From Balneolales bacterium (GTDB lineage: Bacteria; Bacteroidota; Rhodothermia; Balneolales; Balneolaceae): a stretch of DNA of 14,956 bases. Numbering within the stretch: position 1 is the stretch's first letter; each line of letters begins with the position of its first letter. The translations under genes and the position numbers were made by a program. The notes below the pieces were generated by a model. It ran no database searches, had not been told where the DNA came from, and was given only the letters and a program-made list of their open reading frames with translations. Positions 6,837 to 14,435 of the stretch are shown piece by piece. The DNA is taken from positions 1 to 14,956 of the forward strand of contig JAURMN010000121.1 in the NCBI GenBank assembly GCA_030830725.1, given 5' to 3'.

Positions 6837-7319
6837 ATGATGGATACTCGACCACTCTCACCCAATGCGATTCCTGCCTGGCGTCTGATTCAGGCACTGG
6901 GTAAAGCTACGTATCTGCTCCCCTCTATCGGATATCTCATTGCCGGTCTATGGATGGATCTTCCTGTTCTGGATCCTTTGCTTTTCTGGGGTGGAACCGG
7001 ATTACTTTTGCTAAACTGGATATTCTCAGTTTTTTTTCTTCCCGGAATTCGATATGCGCACTGGAGTTATGGTGTGAATGAACATGAGGTGGAACTCCGA
7101 AGCGGAATTTTTATCCGGCGCATAACCCTGATTCCACTCAGTCGAATTCAGCATGTCGACACCCGTCAAGGTCCCATTTTCCGTAGATTTTCACTTGCCA
7201 ATATCATGATGTTTACGGCGGCCGGCTCACATTCTATTCCGGCGCTCGATGAAGATGTGGCGGAAGAATTACGAAGACAACTTTCCACCTATGCGCAAAT
7301 GGCTACAGAAGACATCTGA
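6837..7319 (+). CDS. Membrane protein with bacterial PH domain (YdbS-like, bPH2)
   Basis: A 160-residue protein with two membrane helices (about residues 23-41 and 46-68) followed by a cytoplasmic bPH2 (formerly DUF304) domain from about 73 to 150. The core YGVNEHEVELRSGIFIRRITLIPLSRIQHV is the family signature, ending in a helix with DVAEELRRQL. It corresponds to YdbS of Bacillus subtilis, which pairs with YdbT; that pair is linked to resistance to an antimicrobial peptide, but the molecular role of the domain is unsettled. Two ATGs are in tandem (6837, 6840), and no Shine-Dalgarno is visible. The start lies only 18 bp beyond the strong terminator, so the promoter must overlap that hairpin or transcripts arise by read-through. 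It overlaps the next gene, its likely partner, by about 29 bp. Confidence 0.85.
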   Translation: MMDTRPLSPNAIPAWRLIQALGKATYLLPSIGYLIAGLWMDLPVLDPLLFWGGTGLLLLNWIFSVFFLPGIRYAHWSYGVNEHEVELRSGIFIRRITLIPLSRIQHVDTRQGPIFRRFSLANIMMFTAAGSHSIPALDEDVAEELRRQLSTYAQMATEDI

Positions 7320-9003
7320 CGGCTGGCACCACCAGCATTTTGCTGCTGCATTGTCAGCCTCACTGGAAGTGATCAAAAGTAATATCATTACTATTGTGAT
7401 CTTTGCGGCGTTGGGAAGCCGTCAAGAGGATAACGTGACCTTATATCTGGTTGGAGCTTCCTTTATTCTAGTGCTCTTGACAGGAATTGTGCGATGGTGG
7501 ACCTTTACATACCAGACTCAGCCTGGGGAGTTGCGAATCAAAAAAGGACTTCTTATCAGACGAGATATTACGCTTACGAGAGAGAGAATTCAGGTGATGG
7601 ATATTGCCGAAGGGTTTATCGAGAGAATCTTTGGGCTAGTGAATGTTCGTGTGCAGACCGGAAGTCAGCAGGAGGCGATAAATCTTCGAGCCCTTTCAAA
7701 AGAGGAAGCAAAACGCGTCATACAGCTTGTATTAAATGAGTCAGACGGATTGTCTGCACAGTCTCAAACGGTTCCTGGCTCGATTAGGAACGGTGATTCG
7801 GTTCATGATCCACGTTTAGAAGATTTCTCCTGTGAAGAGGAACTCCGGCGGACAGACACCTCTCATCATGAGGAAACAGTCGAAGTAAAACTTCTTCTTT
7901 CCAGAAAAAACTTAATCTTTGCGGCCATTACCTCTGGAGGGCTCGGAATCGCACTTTCCATTTTGGGAACATTGTATTCTCAATTAGAAGCTGTTTTAGG
8001 AGTGTCTGTCGTAGTAAACTGGGTTACAGAAAAAGCCCCCATACTTCAACAAGCCGAATGGTCCTCTATTTTGGTTTTATTCATCTTGTTCTTTCTCATC
8101 GCCTGGATCCTTTCTACCTCCGGTTTTTTATTAACTAATGCTGGTTTTGTGATCCGAAAGTACGCAGCCAAGCTTGTAATCTCCCGTGGACTCATCGAAA
8201 GGAAGCAGACTACATTACCATTTGATCGAATTCAGGCGGTTCGCTTTGTAGAAGGTGTACTCCGTCAACCCTTTGGACGTGGCACGTTGTATGCCGAAAG
8301 TGCAGGATTTGGTAGTGAACAGGGTTCAGGTTCAACGTTGATGTTCCCGATTCTCAAAAAGTCGGAATTACCCGATTGGATGAGCGACTTATTACCTGGC
8401 TTTGCATTTGAAGAACCTCAGACCCGTCTACCGGTACGAGCCTTATCCCGCAATCTTCGGCGTTATTTATTGCCAATCGCTGTCGTTTTTGGAGTGATAT
8501 TTGCCCGGCTTTATATGGATGAACCTGTTCGGATGCTCTCCGTTCAAAGTGGAACCGCCATGCTTTTGATAATGGGTTCTTCACTGAAATTTCCTGACTG
8601 GATGCTGGAGTGGGCCGTTACATTTTTTGGAATTGCCGGCTTAACAGGTGGCTATTCCTTCATTCGCTGGAAGTCGATTCGTCTGGGTCTGTTCGAAAAG
8701 AAACTTTCTACCCGAACCCGACGCATCGCCCGTGAAGAATCGCTGATTCCTTCCTACAGGATTCAATCTCTTGAGCTCACGCAGAGCTGGCTTCAGAAGC
8801 GTCATGAACTTTGCTCTCTGCGCATTCGAATTGCGTCCGGACTTTCCGGGCGAAGTTTCTCATTATCGGATCTAGAGTATTCCGACGGCCTGAAGGCCGT
8901 GTCCTGGTATCGGGAAGAAATCAGGTCTCTGAGGAGTAGGCCTCCATTGGCAGACATGTACAAACCAGATTCCGATCTCCATACGCATCATCCACTCGAC
9001 TGA
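7291..9003 (+). CDS. Membrane protein with three bacterial PH domains (YdbT-like)
   Basis: From ATG 7291 this encodes 570 residues. The frame is open further up, to ATG 7249 (584 residues), but that start has no ribosome site and would add residues lying wholly inside the upstream gene. Three bPH2 units alternate with paired membrane helices: about residues 73-147 (ELRIKKGLLIRRDITL), 284-365 (AAKLVISRGLIERKQTTL) and 456-545 (KSIRLGLFEKKLSTRT). Six or so helices lie between them, matching YdbT. A polar, acidic loop of about 60 residues separates unit 1 from the next helix pair. It probably works with the YdbS-like partner in one membrane complex. The last 27 residues are encoded on the strand opposite the conserved end of gcvP and look like a lineage-specific extension. 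Confidence 0.83.
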   Translation: MRKWLQKTSDGWHHQHFAAALSASLEVIKSNIITIVIFAALGSRQEDNVTLYLVGASFILVLLTGIVRWWTFTYQTQPGELRIKKGLLIRRDITLTRERIQVMDIAEGFIERIFGLVNVRVQTGSQQEAINLRALSKEEAKRVIQLVLNESDGLSAQSQTVPGSIRNGDSVHDPRLEDFSCEEELRRTDTSHHEETVEVKLLLSRKNLIFAAITSGGLGIALSILGTLYSQLEAVLGVSVVVNWVTEKAPILQQAEWSSILVLFILFFLIAWILSTSGFLLTNAGFVIRKYAAKLVISRGLIERKQTTLPFDRIQAVRFVEGVLRQPFGRGTLYAESAGFGSEQGSGSTLMFPILKKSELPDWMSDLLPGFAFEEPQTRLPVRALSRNLRRYLLPIAVVFGVIFARLYMDEPVRMLSVQSGTAMLLIMGSSLKFPDWMLEWAVTFFGIAGLTGGYSFIRWKSIRLGLFEKKLSTRTRRIAREESLIPSYRIQSLELTQSWLQKRHELCSLRIRIASGLSGRSFSLSDLEYSDGLKAVSWYREEIRSLRSRPPLADMYKPDSDLHTHHPLD

Positions 9004-11836
9004 CGCTTGGCCAGAACTTGTTAAAGCGTTGATCGGCGAGAGGGAAGATCGCCTCTTCACGGCTATAGGAATGTTTCCATGGCTCGGCCATTGCCGTACG
9101 CACGGTGTGTGGGGCGTTCACCAGTGGGTTATCCTCTCTATCTGCTCGACCTTCTTCAATCGCACGAATCTCGTTTCGGATGCCAATCATAGCGTCACAG
9201 AAACGGTCTAATTCGGCTTTTGACTCACTTTCTGTAGGTTCAATCATTAAGGTTCCGGCAACTGGAAAGCTCATTGTTGGGGCATGGAATCCATAATCCA
9301 TGAGTCGCTTGGCTAGGTCAGTTGCTTCTATTCCGGCTGTCTGCTTGAATTCACGAATATCGAGGATAAATTCATGTGCAGATCGATTATTTCGACCAGT
9401 GTACAAGATTTTGTAATGATCCTTGAGGCGGGTCATGATGTAGTTAGCATTCAGAATTGCCATTTGGGTTGCCATTTTGAGTCCGCTCGAGCCCATCATG
9501 CGAATATAAGCATGTGAAATCGTCAAGATAGATGCACTCCCGAAAGGGGCAGCAGAGATAGGGGTAATAGCCTGATTACCACCTGTTTTGACCAATGGGT
9601 GTCCAGGCAGGAAAGGGGCAAGATCATTGACCACTCCAATTGGACCCATTCCTGGTCCACCACCACCGTGAGGAATACAGAATGTTTTGTGCAGATTCAA
9701 GTGGCAGACGTCGGCACCGATTACAGCAGGACTGGTTAGTCCCACTTGAGCATTCATGTTGGCACCGTCCATGTAGACTCGCCCTCCCCCCTGATGCACG
9801 AGATCGCAAATTTCGCGAATATCTTCTTCGAATACACCATGCGTAGACGGGTAGGTAACCATGAGAGCGGAAAGTCTGTCACTATACTGGGCAATTTTGG
9901 CTTTCAGATCGTTCAGATCGATATTACCTCGCTCATCGCAGGAGATTACTACCACCTCCATTCCGGCCATGACCGCACTTGCCGGGTTGGTACCATGTGC
10001 AGAAGAGGGGATCAGAGCCACATCACGATGGAAGTCACCCTTGGCATGATGGTACGCACGGATGACCATCAACCCGGCATATTCTCCCTGGGCACCAGAA
10101 TTAGGTTGTAGCGACACCGCATCAAAGCCAGTAACCTCTTCCAGCCATTTACTTAAATCATTGAATAATGTTTGATATCCGGAGGTCTGATCAACCGGCG
10201 CAAACGGGTGAATCCCACCGAATTCAGGCCATGTAACCGGAATCATTTCTGCCGTGGCATTCAATTTCATTGTGCAAGAGCCTAAAGAGATCATTGAATG
10301 CGTTAAGCTTAAATCTTTGTTCTCGAGGCGCTTGAGATAACGGAGCATTTCATGCTCAGAATGATAGTTTGCGAACACATCGTGTTCCATGAAGGCTGTT
10401 GTTCGGCGCAATTCGGCAGGAAGACGATTTTCAGATCCATCGAGGGCATTACCGATGGCTTCAACCGAAAGCATAGTGGATTGGTTTTTCGTTGCGCCGG
10501 AGGCTTCCGCAAATACGTGAATAATATCCTGCACATCACGCATGGTTTTAGCTTCATCAAAGGTGAGTCCAACAGATCCGTCCTTGAAATAACGGAAGTT
10601 CATCTCGTGACGCAGAGCTGCCCTACGAACATTCTCTGCCCATCCGGAATTTAAAGGTTCTACCCGAATGGTATCAAAATAGGTCTGATAACGGGTGGTC
10701 ATTCCCAGGCGTTGCAATCCCTCGGCCGTAATCGCAGCCAACGAATGTACGTTTTGAGCGATTCGTTTGATTCCGTTTGCCCCATGCCAAACTCCATACA
10801 TTCCGGAAATGACGGCTAAAAGAACTTGAGCGGTACAGATATTGGAGGTTGCTTTTTCTCTCCGAATATGCTGTTCACGGGTTTGAAGAGCCATCCGATA
10901 AGCTGGGTTCCCTTCACGGTCCCGTGTTACCCCAATAATTCTTCCTGGTAATTTTCTTTGAAATGCGCCGTGGGTTGCGAAAAAAGCAGCATGAGGACCT
11001 CCAAATCCAAGTGGTACCCCAAATCGCTGCGAGGATCCCACAACTACATCGGCTCCCATTTCACCAGGAGGAGTCAGCAGAGCGAGAGAGAGTAGATCCG
11101 CTGAAACGCAGCTCAGTACCTCATGTTCTTTGGCAGCTTCCAGGATAGGACGCAAATTTAGAATGCGTCCATCTGTTTCTGGATATTGCAATTGCATTCC
11201 AAAGAGGTCGGGATTGGTTACCTCTACCATTTCAGCAGGCCCTGTCACAAGGGTAATTCCGAGTGGTTCAGCCCGTGTCTGCAGTAAACTGAGTGTCTGT
11301 GGATGACAGCCGTCGGCCACGAAGTAAAGAGTCGCATGTTGCTTGGCACGAGATCTCGATGCAAAAAGCATGCTCATGGCCTCTGCTGCAGCTGTTGCTT
11401 CGTCCAAAAGGGAAGCGTTGGCTATTTCCATACCGGTGAGATCCGAAATCATGGTCTGAAAATTGACAAGAGCTTCCATCCGCCCCTGGGCAATTTCAGC
11501 CTGATAGGGAGTATAAGCCGTATACCAACCCGGATTTTCAAGAATGTTTCTCAGGATTACATTCGGAAGAATGGTGTCGGTATATCCGAGTCCGATAAAG
11601 GATCTGAACAGCTTATTCTGGGAAGCAATCTCTTTGAGTTGCAACAAATACTCAGCCTCAGTAAGCGGTTCAGGAAGAGAAAGCTCATTAGGAAGTTCAA
11701 TTCCTTTTGGAATAATCTGTCCCATGAGTTCATCTAGTGAAGATGCGCCGACGGCCATCAGCATGGCGGAGATATCGTCTTGTTGCGATCCGATATGACG
11801 TGAGTGAAAGGAATCTTCCCGGAATGTAATAGGCAT
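8921..11836 (-). CDS. gcvP: Glycine dehydrogenase (decarboxylating), P-protein of glycine cleavage system
   Basis: A 971-residue one-chain P-protein, normal length for the homodimeric type. It decarboxylates glycine with pyridoxal phosphate and passes the aminomethyl group to lipoylated GcvH in the cytoplasm. The N-terminal half carries RHIGSQQDDISAML and YTAYTPYQAEIAQGR (105-119). The C-terminal half carries SSAHGTNPAS (His614 stacks on the cofactor) and NLHKTFCIPHGGGGPG with the PLP-binding Lys717. The end AYGDRNLVCTC is conserved. ATG 11836 opens the usual MPITFREDSFHSRHIG start, with no Shine-Dalgarno. gcvT and gcvH are not nearby. I found no glycine riboswitch in the leader. The 3' end overlaps the PH-domain gene by 83 bp. 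Confidence 0.98.
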   Translation of the reverse strand: MPITFREDSFHSRHIGSQQDDISAMLMAVGASSLDELMGQIIPKGIELPNELSLPEPLTEAEYLLQLKEIASQNKLFRSFIGLGYTDTILPNVILRNILENPGWYTAYTPYQAEIAQGRMEALVNFQTMISDLTGMEIANASLLDEATAAAEAMSMLFASRSRAKQHATLYFVADGCHPQTLSLLQTRAEPLGITLVTGPAEMVEVTNPDLFGMQLQYPETDGRILNLRPILEAAKEHEVLSCVSADLLSLALLTPPGEMGADVVVGSSQRFGVPLGFGGPHAAFFATHGAFQRKLPGRIIGVTRDREGNPAYRMALQTREQHIRREKATSNICTAQVLLAVISGMYGVWHGANGIKRIAQNVHSLAAITAEGLQRLGMTTRYQTYFDTIRVEPLNSGWAENVRRAALRHEMNFRYFKDGSVGLTFDEAKTMRDVQDIIHVFAEASGATKNQSTMLSVEAIGNALDGSENRLPAELRRTTAFMEHDVFANYHSEHEMLRYLKRLENKDLSLTHSMISLGSCTMKLNATAEMIPVTWPEFGGIHPFAPVDQTSGYQTLFNDLSKWLEEVTGFDAVSLQPNSGAQGEYAGLMVIRAYHHAKGDFHRDVALIPSSAHGTNPASAVMAGMEVVVISCDERGNIDLNDLKAKIAQYSDRLSALMVTYPSTHGVFEEDIREICDLVHQGGGRVYMDGANMNAQVGLTSPAVIGADVCHLNLHKTFCIPHGGGGPGMGPIGVVNDLAPFLPGHPLVKTGGNQAITPISAAPFGSASILTISHAYIRMMGSSGLKMATQMAILNANYIMTRLKDHYKILYTGRNNRSAHEFILDIREFKQTAGIEATDLAKRLMDYGFHAPTMSFPVAGTLMIEPTESESKAELDRFCDAMIGIRNEIRAIEEGRADREDNPLVNAPHTVRTAMAEPWKHSYSREEAIFPLADQRFNKFWPSVSRVDDAYGDRNLVCTCLPMEAYSSET

Positions 11837-11884
11837 AGTCGTTCTTACAATTAAAATAGTACAGTAAATGTGATTTACCTTTTG

Positions 11885-11900
11885 GATCCAGGGCTGGATC
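11885..11900. promoter_or_regulatory. Short dyad in the gcvP leader
   Basis: GATCCAG (11885-11891) and CTGGATC (11894-11900) form a perfect 7-bp inverted repeat with a 2-nt gap. It lies about 50 bp upstream of the gcvP start, between that start and the candidate -7 element. It could be an operator or an RNA hairpin (with a 4-nt loop if 6 bp form). No T run follows on either strand. Confidence 0.35.
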
Positions 11901-11942
11901 AGGCCGGCTAAAGTGTGTCAAACCTCTGAGTCATCTGCACAA

Positions 11943-11950
11943 CAAAGATA
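11943..11950 (-). promoter_or_regulatory. Candidate Bacteroidota-type -7 element for gcvP
   Basis: On the minus strand TATCTTTG matches TAnnTTTG fully. It would place the transcript start about 100 nt before the gcvP ATG. No convincing -33 TTTG/TTG is seen at the usual distance, so confidence is limited. Confidence 0.33.
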
Positions 11951-12021
11951 CTCTTTTTTTGAGTTCCTTTGTAGTCCGGATATTTTAAGAAATCAGGAAA
12001 AATTCTAATTTCATCCTTATT

Positions 12022-12027
12022 TATAAT
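12022..12027 (+). promoter_or_regulatory. Candidate -10 element for the ZIP transporter gene
   Basis: TATAAT lies 58 bp upstream of ATG 12086 in an AT-rich stretch. No matching -35 is present at 16-18 bp. The rest of the 249-bp divergent region (11837-12085) shows no ORF or RNA gene. Confidence 0.25.
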
Positions 12028-12085
12028 GAGTCTAAATTAGGTAAATCCTTCGCAGAGTCTCCCGCAAGATTTAATCCATTGAATC

Positions 12086-12919
12086 ATGGCTGAAATTTTA
12101 CCCGATTGGTTTTTTTCGATCTCTCCGCTTTATCAGGCGTTACTGGCAGGCCTTTTCACCTGGTTTATGACTGCAGCTGGTGCCGGGATAATTTTCTTCT
12201 CCCGTTCCGTCAACTATAAAATGCTCGACCTTTTGATGGGTTTTGCTGCCGGTGTGATGATTGCGGCCAGTATCTGGTCCCTCTTAATTCCGGCCATGAA
12301 CATGGCGGAGGCTCAGGGAGTCACAGAGTGGATTCCTGCGGTAGTAGGGTTTTTACTGGGAGGATTGTTCTTACGCCTGTGTGATGCTTATTTGCCTCAC
12401 TTACATCCTTCGCTGTCTCGAAATCAGGCTGAGGGTGTTCCCACCAACTGGCGGCGTTCCACACTGCTAGTTTTGGCCATTACACTCCATAATATCCCGG
12501 AAGGATTGGCAGTTGGGGTATTGTTTGCCGCGGCAGCTCAGGGAATTGACCCCACAGGTACGGCTACTATCTTTGGTGCCATAGCATTAGCCCTCGGAAT
12601 CGGGATTCAAAACTTTCCGGAAGGATTGGCTGTATCTGCACCTCTTAGACGTGACGGAATGTCAGTTCGAAAGAGTTTTTATTATGGACAACTATCCGGG
12701 GTGGTAGAACCTCTTTCTGCTGTAGTTGGTGCTGCTGCAGTTCTTTTAGTCCAGCCTTTGTTGCCCTATGCGCTTTCCTTTGCCGCTGGTGCAATGATTT
12801 ATGTGGTTATTGAGGAGTTAATCCCGGAGTCCCAACACCATGGTAATGCCGATTTGGCAACACTTGGTACCATGATTGGATTTTGCGTGATGATGATGTT
12901 AGATGTGGCGCTTGGGTAA
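12086..12919 (+). CDS. ZIP family metal transporter (GufA-like)
   Basis: A 277-residue inner-membrane protein with about eight helices and a long gap after helix 3 (residues about 103-122, with HLH), as in ZIP transporters that import zinc and other divalent metals. The paired metal-site motifs are HNIPEG (135-140, helix 4) and QNFPEG (175-180, helix 5). The QN form points to the GufA branch rather than ZupT, which has HN in both. Further acidic residues, E208 in VVEPL and E243/E244 in VIEELIPE, sit in helices 5-6 as expected. The start MAEILPDWF at ATG 12086 has no clear Shine-Dalgarno. It ends 1 bp from the convergent ArsR-type gene, a plausible but unproven regulator. The metal is likely zinc, but iron or manganese is possible. 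Confidence 0.92.
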   Translation: MAEILPDWFFSISPLYQALLAGLFTWFMTAAGAGIIFFSRSVNYKMLDLLMGFAAGVMIAASIWSLLIPAMNMAEAQGVTEWIPAVVGFLLGGLFLRLCDAYLPHLHPSLSRNQAEGVPTNWRRSTLLVLAITLHNIPEGLAVGVLFAAAAQGIDPTGTATIFGAIALALGIGIQNFPEGLAVSAPLRRDGMSVRKSFYYGQLSGVVEPLSAVVGAAAVLLVQPLLPYALSFAAGAMIYVVIEELIPESQHHGNADLATLGTMIGFCVMMMLDVALG

Positions 12920-12920
12920 T

Positions 12921-13220
12921 TTAGCGAGTTGTCGGCGTAAAATTTGGAAGCTCGCGAATCAATTCACCCAATGTTCGCTTCAACACTCGAATCCCTGTTG
13001 AATGGAGGGTATATCGCATACAGGTTCCATAGGCCTCTGCTTGAATGAGTCCGGCTTCACGTAACACTTTGATATGCTGGGAGACCGTTGCCTGTGCCTG
13101 AGGTAACATCTTGGTCAGCTCACCATTGGTACGGACTCCTTCAGACAACGCCTTTAGTATGGCCATTCTCGCGGGGTGACTTAAGGCATTTGTGAGCTTT
13201 ACAACCTGTACAGGATCCAT
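12921..13220 (-). CDS. ArsR-family winged-helix transcriptional regulator
   Basis: A 99-residue winged helix-turn-helix protein of the ArsR/SmtB fold. It has LSHPARMAILKALSEG (residues 13-28), the recognition helix QAQATVSQHIKVLREAGLI (41-59) and the wing EAYGTCMRYTL (62-72). The ELCVCDL metal site of arsenic sensors is replaced by GELTKMLPQ, and the only Cys is C67 in the wing. Sensing of metals by the classical alpha-3 site is therefore unlikely; an alpha-5 site or a non-metal signal is possible. It is 44 bp downstream of the GH3 gene on the same strand and convergent with the ZIP gene. A dyad just upstream may be its own operator. Confidence 0.9.
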   Translation of the reverse strand: MDPVQVVKLTNALSHPARMAILKALSEGVRTNGELTKMLPQAQATVSQHIKVLREAGLIQAEAYGTCMRYTLHSTGIRVLKRTLGELIRELPNFTPTTR

Positions 13221-13240
13221 GTAATCAAGGAATAGAAGAG

Positions 13241-13268
13241 ATAATAATCGGAAAAATACGATAATTAT
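13241..13268. promoter_or_regulatory. Imperfect dyad upstream of the ArsR-type gene (candidate operator)
   Basis: ATAATAATCG (13241-13250) and CGATAATTAT (13259-13268) are inverted with 9 of 10 matches and an 8-nt spacer. On the minus strand the spacer reads TATTTTTC, 7 of 8 of the -7 element TAnnTTTG, about 30 nt before the start codon. An operator wrapped around a promoter, typical of autoregulated ArsR genes, is plausible. It touches the last bases of the GH3 gene and could alternatively be a weak AT-rich terminator. Confidence 0.4.
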
Positions 13269-14428
13269 TCCAAATCGCGAAGAAGTCTTTCTATACGGTC
13301 TGACGACTCTCTCAGAAGGGCAGCGTCAATCACTCCATTTTCGACAGCCTGTCTCAGAATACGATGTACCTTGGGTACAATTTCCGCATCATAGATGGAA
13401 TTATTCCCAAAAACCAGCACATCCACTCCCGAATTTACGGCCATAATGACCGTTTCCTCCAAGCTAAACTGATCTCGGATAGCACCCATTTGCAGATCAT
13501 CAGAAAATAAAACCCCTTCAAACCTCAAATCCTTTCGCAGGAGAGTGGTATTGACAGCATAAGATAATGTTCCGGGGTATAGTGAATCTAAACCGGCGTG
13601 AAATACATGAGCACTCATGATGGCTTTTGCATGCCCGGAATCGATGAGATCGCGATAGGGGATTAATTCCGATTCGTTCCACGTTTGGGTTACCTCCGTA
13701 ACACCCAGATGGGAGTCATTCATGGAGCTCCCATGCCCAGGATAGTGCTTCAGGACGCCAATCAAACCAGCGTCCCGTAGGGCGCTTAAGGTGATACCTG
13801 CCATTTCGACCACCTTCTTCGGATTATTCGAAAAACTGCGCCCAAGGCTTCCAATGACAGGATTCGCTGGATTTACATTGACATCGACAACAGGCGCAAA
13901 ATTAACATTGAAACCCAGAGTTGCCAGTTGAAAAGCCTGCTCTTCAACTTCATCCAGTACGGAGTCGGGAGCTGTAGAAAAAAGTGTGGAAAGCGCTTCA
14001 GCTGATCGTCCTCTAAAAAATCCTCGTGTCTCTTTGAGTCGAGCCACCCGTCCACCTTCCTGATCAACAGCGATCAGCAGATTTGTCGAAGCTGCAGTTT
14101 TCAACTCAGTGATAAGCGATTTGACCTGATCGGATGACTCAATATTTCGAAGGGGCATTTGAGTAGGCACATCATAATCAAATAAAATAATTCCTCCCAC
14201 TTGATATTCCTTTAAATCCCTGAGCACATGATCACTTTCAGATACGGATAATCCTCTGAACCCAATCATGAGCTTTCGACCAATCCAAGCGTCAAGGGAG
14301 TCTGAATTGACTTCGATAGAAGTGTATTGTTCTGATCTTGAAGGCGCGTTATCGGAGATGCCATTTAGATTAAGATTAAGCTCTCCCCCAATTAAAAGGA
14401 GCATAAAGAAGGAATAAAGTGTATTCAT
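13265..14428 (-). CDS. Glycoside hydrolase family 3, beta-N-acetylhexosaminidase-like (NagZ-type)
   Basis: A 387-residue single-domain GH3 enzyme. It has DQEGGRVARL (122-131), KHYPGHG (227-233) followed by D238-S-H240, the Asp-His acid/base dyad specific to NagZ-type hexosaminidases, and FSDDLQM (308-314) with the nucleophile probably D310. It likely releases N-acetylglucosamine from peptidoglycan fragments or chitin-type sugars. About the first 20 residues (hydrophobic MNTLYSFFMLLLIGG) look like a signal peptide or anchor followed by a polar linker of about 25 residues, so it probably acts outside the cytoplasm, unlike E. coli NagZ. No lipoprotein Cys is present. It begins 7 bp after the upstream membrane-protein gene, so the two are probably co-transcribed; the ArsR gene follows. 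Confidence 0.9.
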   Translation of the reverse strand: MNTLYSFFMLLLIGGELNLNLNGISDNAPSRSEQYTSIEVNSDSLDAWIGRKLMIGFRGLSVSESDHVLRDLKEYQVGGIILFDYDVPTQMPLRNIESSDQVKSLITELKTAASTNLLIAVDQEGGRVARLKETRGFFRGRSAEALSTLFSTAPDSVLDEVEEQAFQLATLGFNVNFAPVVDVNVNPANPVIGSLGRSFSNNPKKVVEMAGITLSALRDAGLIGVLKHYPGHGSSMNDSHLGVTEVTQTWNESELIPYRDLIDSGHAKAIMSAHVFHAGLDSLYPGTLSYAVNTTLLRKDLRFEGVLFSDDLQMGAIRDQFSLEETVIMAVNSGVDVLVFGNNSIYDAEIVPKVHRILRQAVENGVIDAALLRESSDRIERLLRDLE

Positions 14429-14435
14429 AAGGGGG

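Noticed and set aside
7249..7290. Upstream ATG for the larger PH-domain protein
   Set aside because: It would enlarge the overlap with the preceding gene to 71 bp and has no ribosome site; ATG 7291 is the more natural start, though not proven.
11303..11737. 144-residue plus-strand ORF inside gcvP
   Set aside because: It is antisense to highly conserved P-protein sequence, and no recognisable domain or ribosome site is present.
12040..12075. Possible glycine riboswitch on the minus strand upstream of gcvP (GGGAGA followed by GCGAAGGA)
   Set aside because: Only 4 nt separate the two motifs, so the required hairpin is absent, and no CAGG(T/C)AAAAGGAC-like segment follows. The distance to gcvP is also long.
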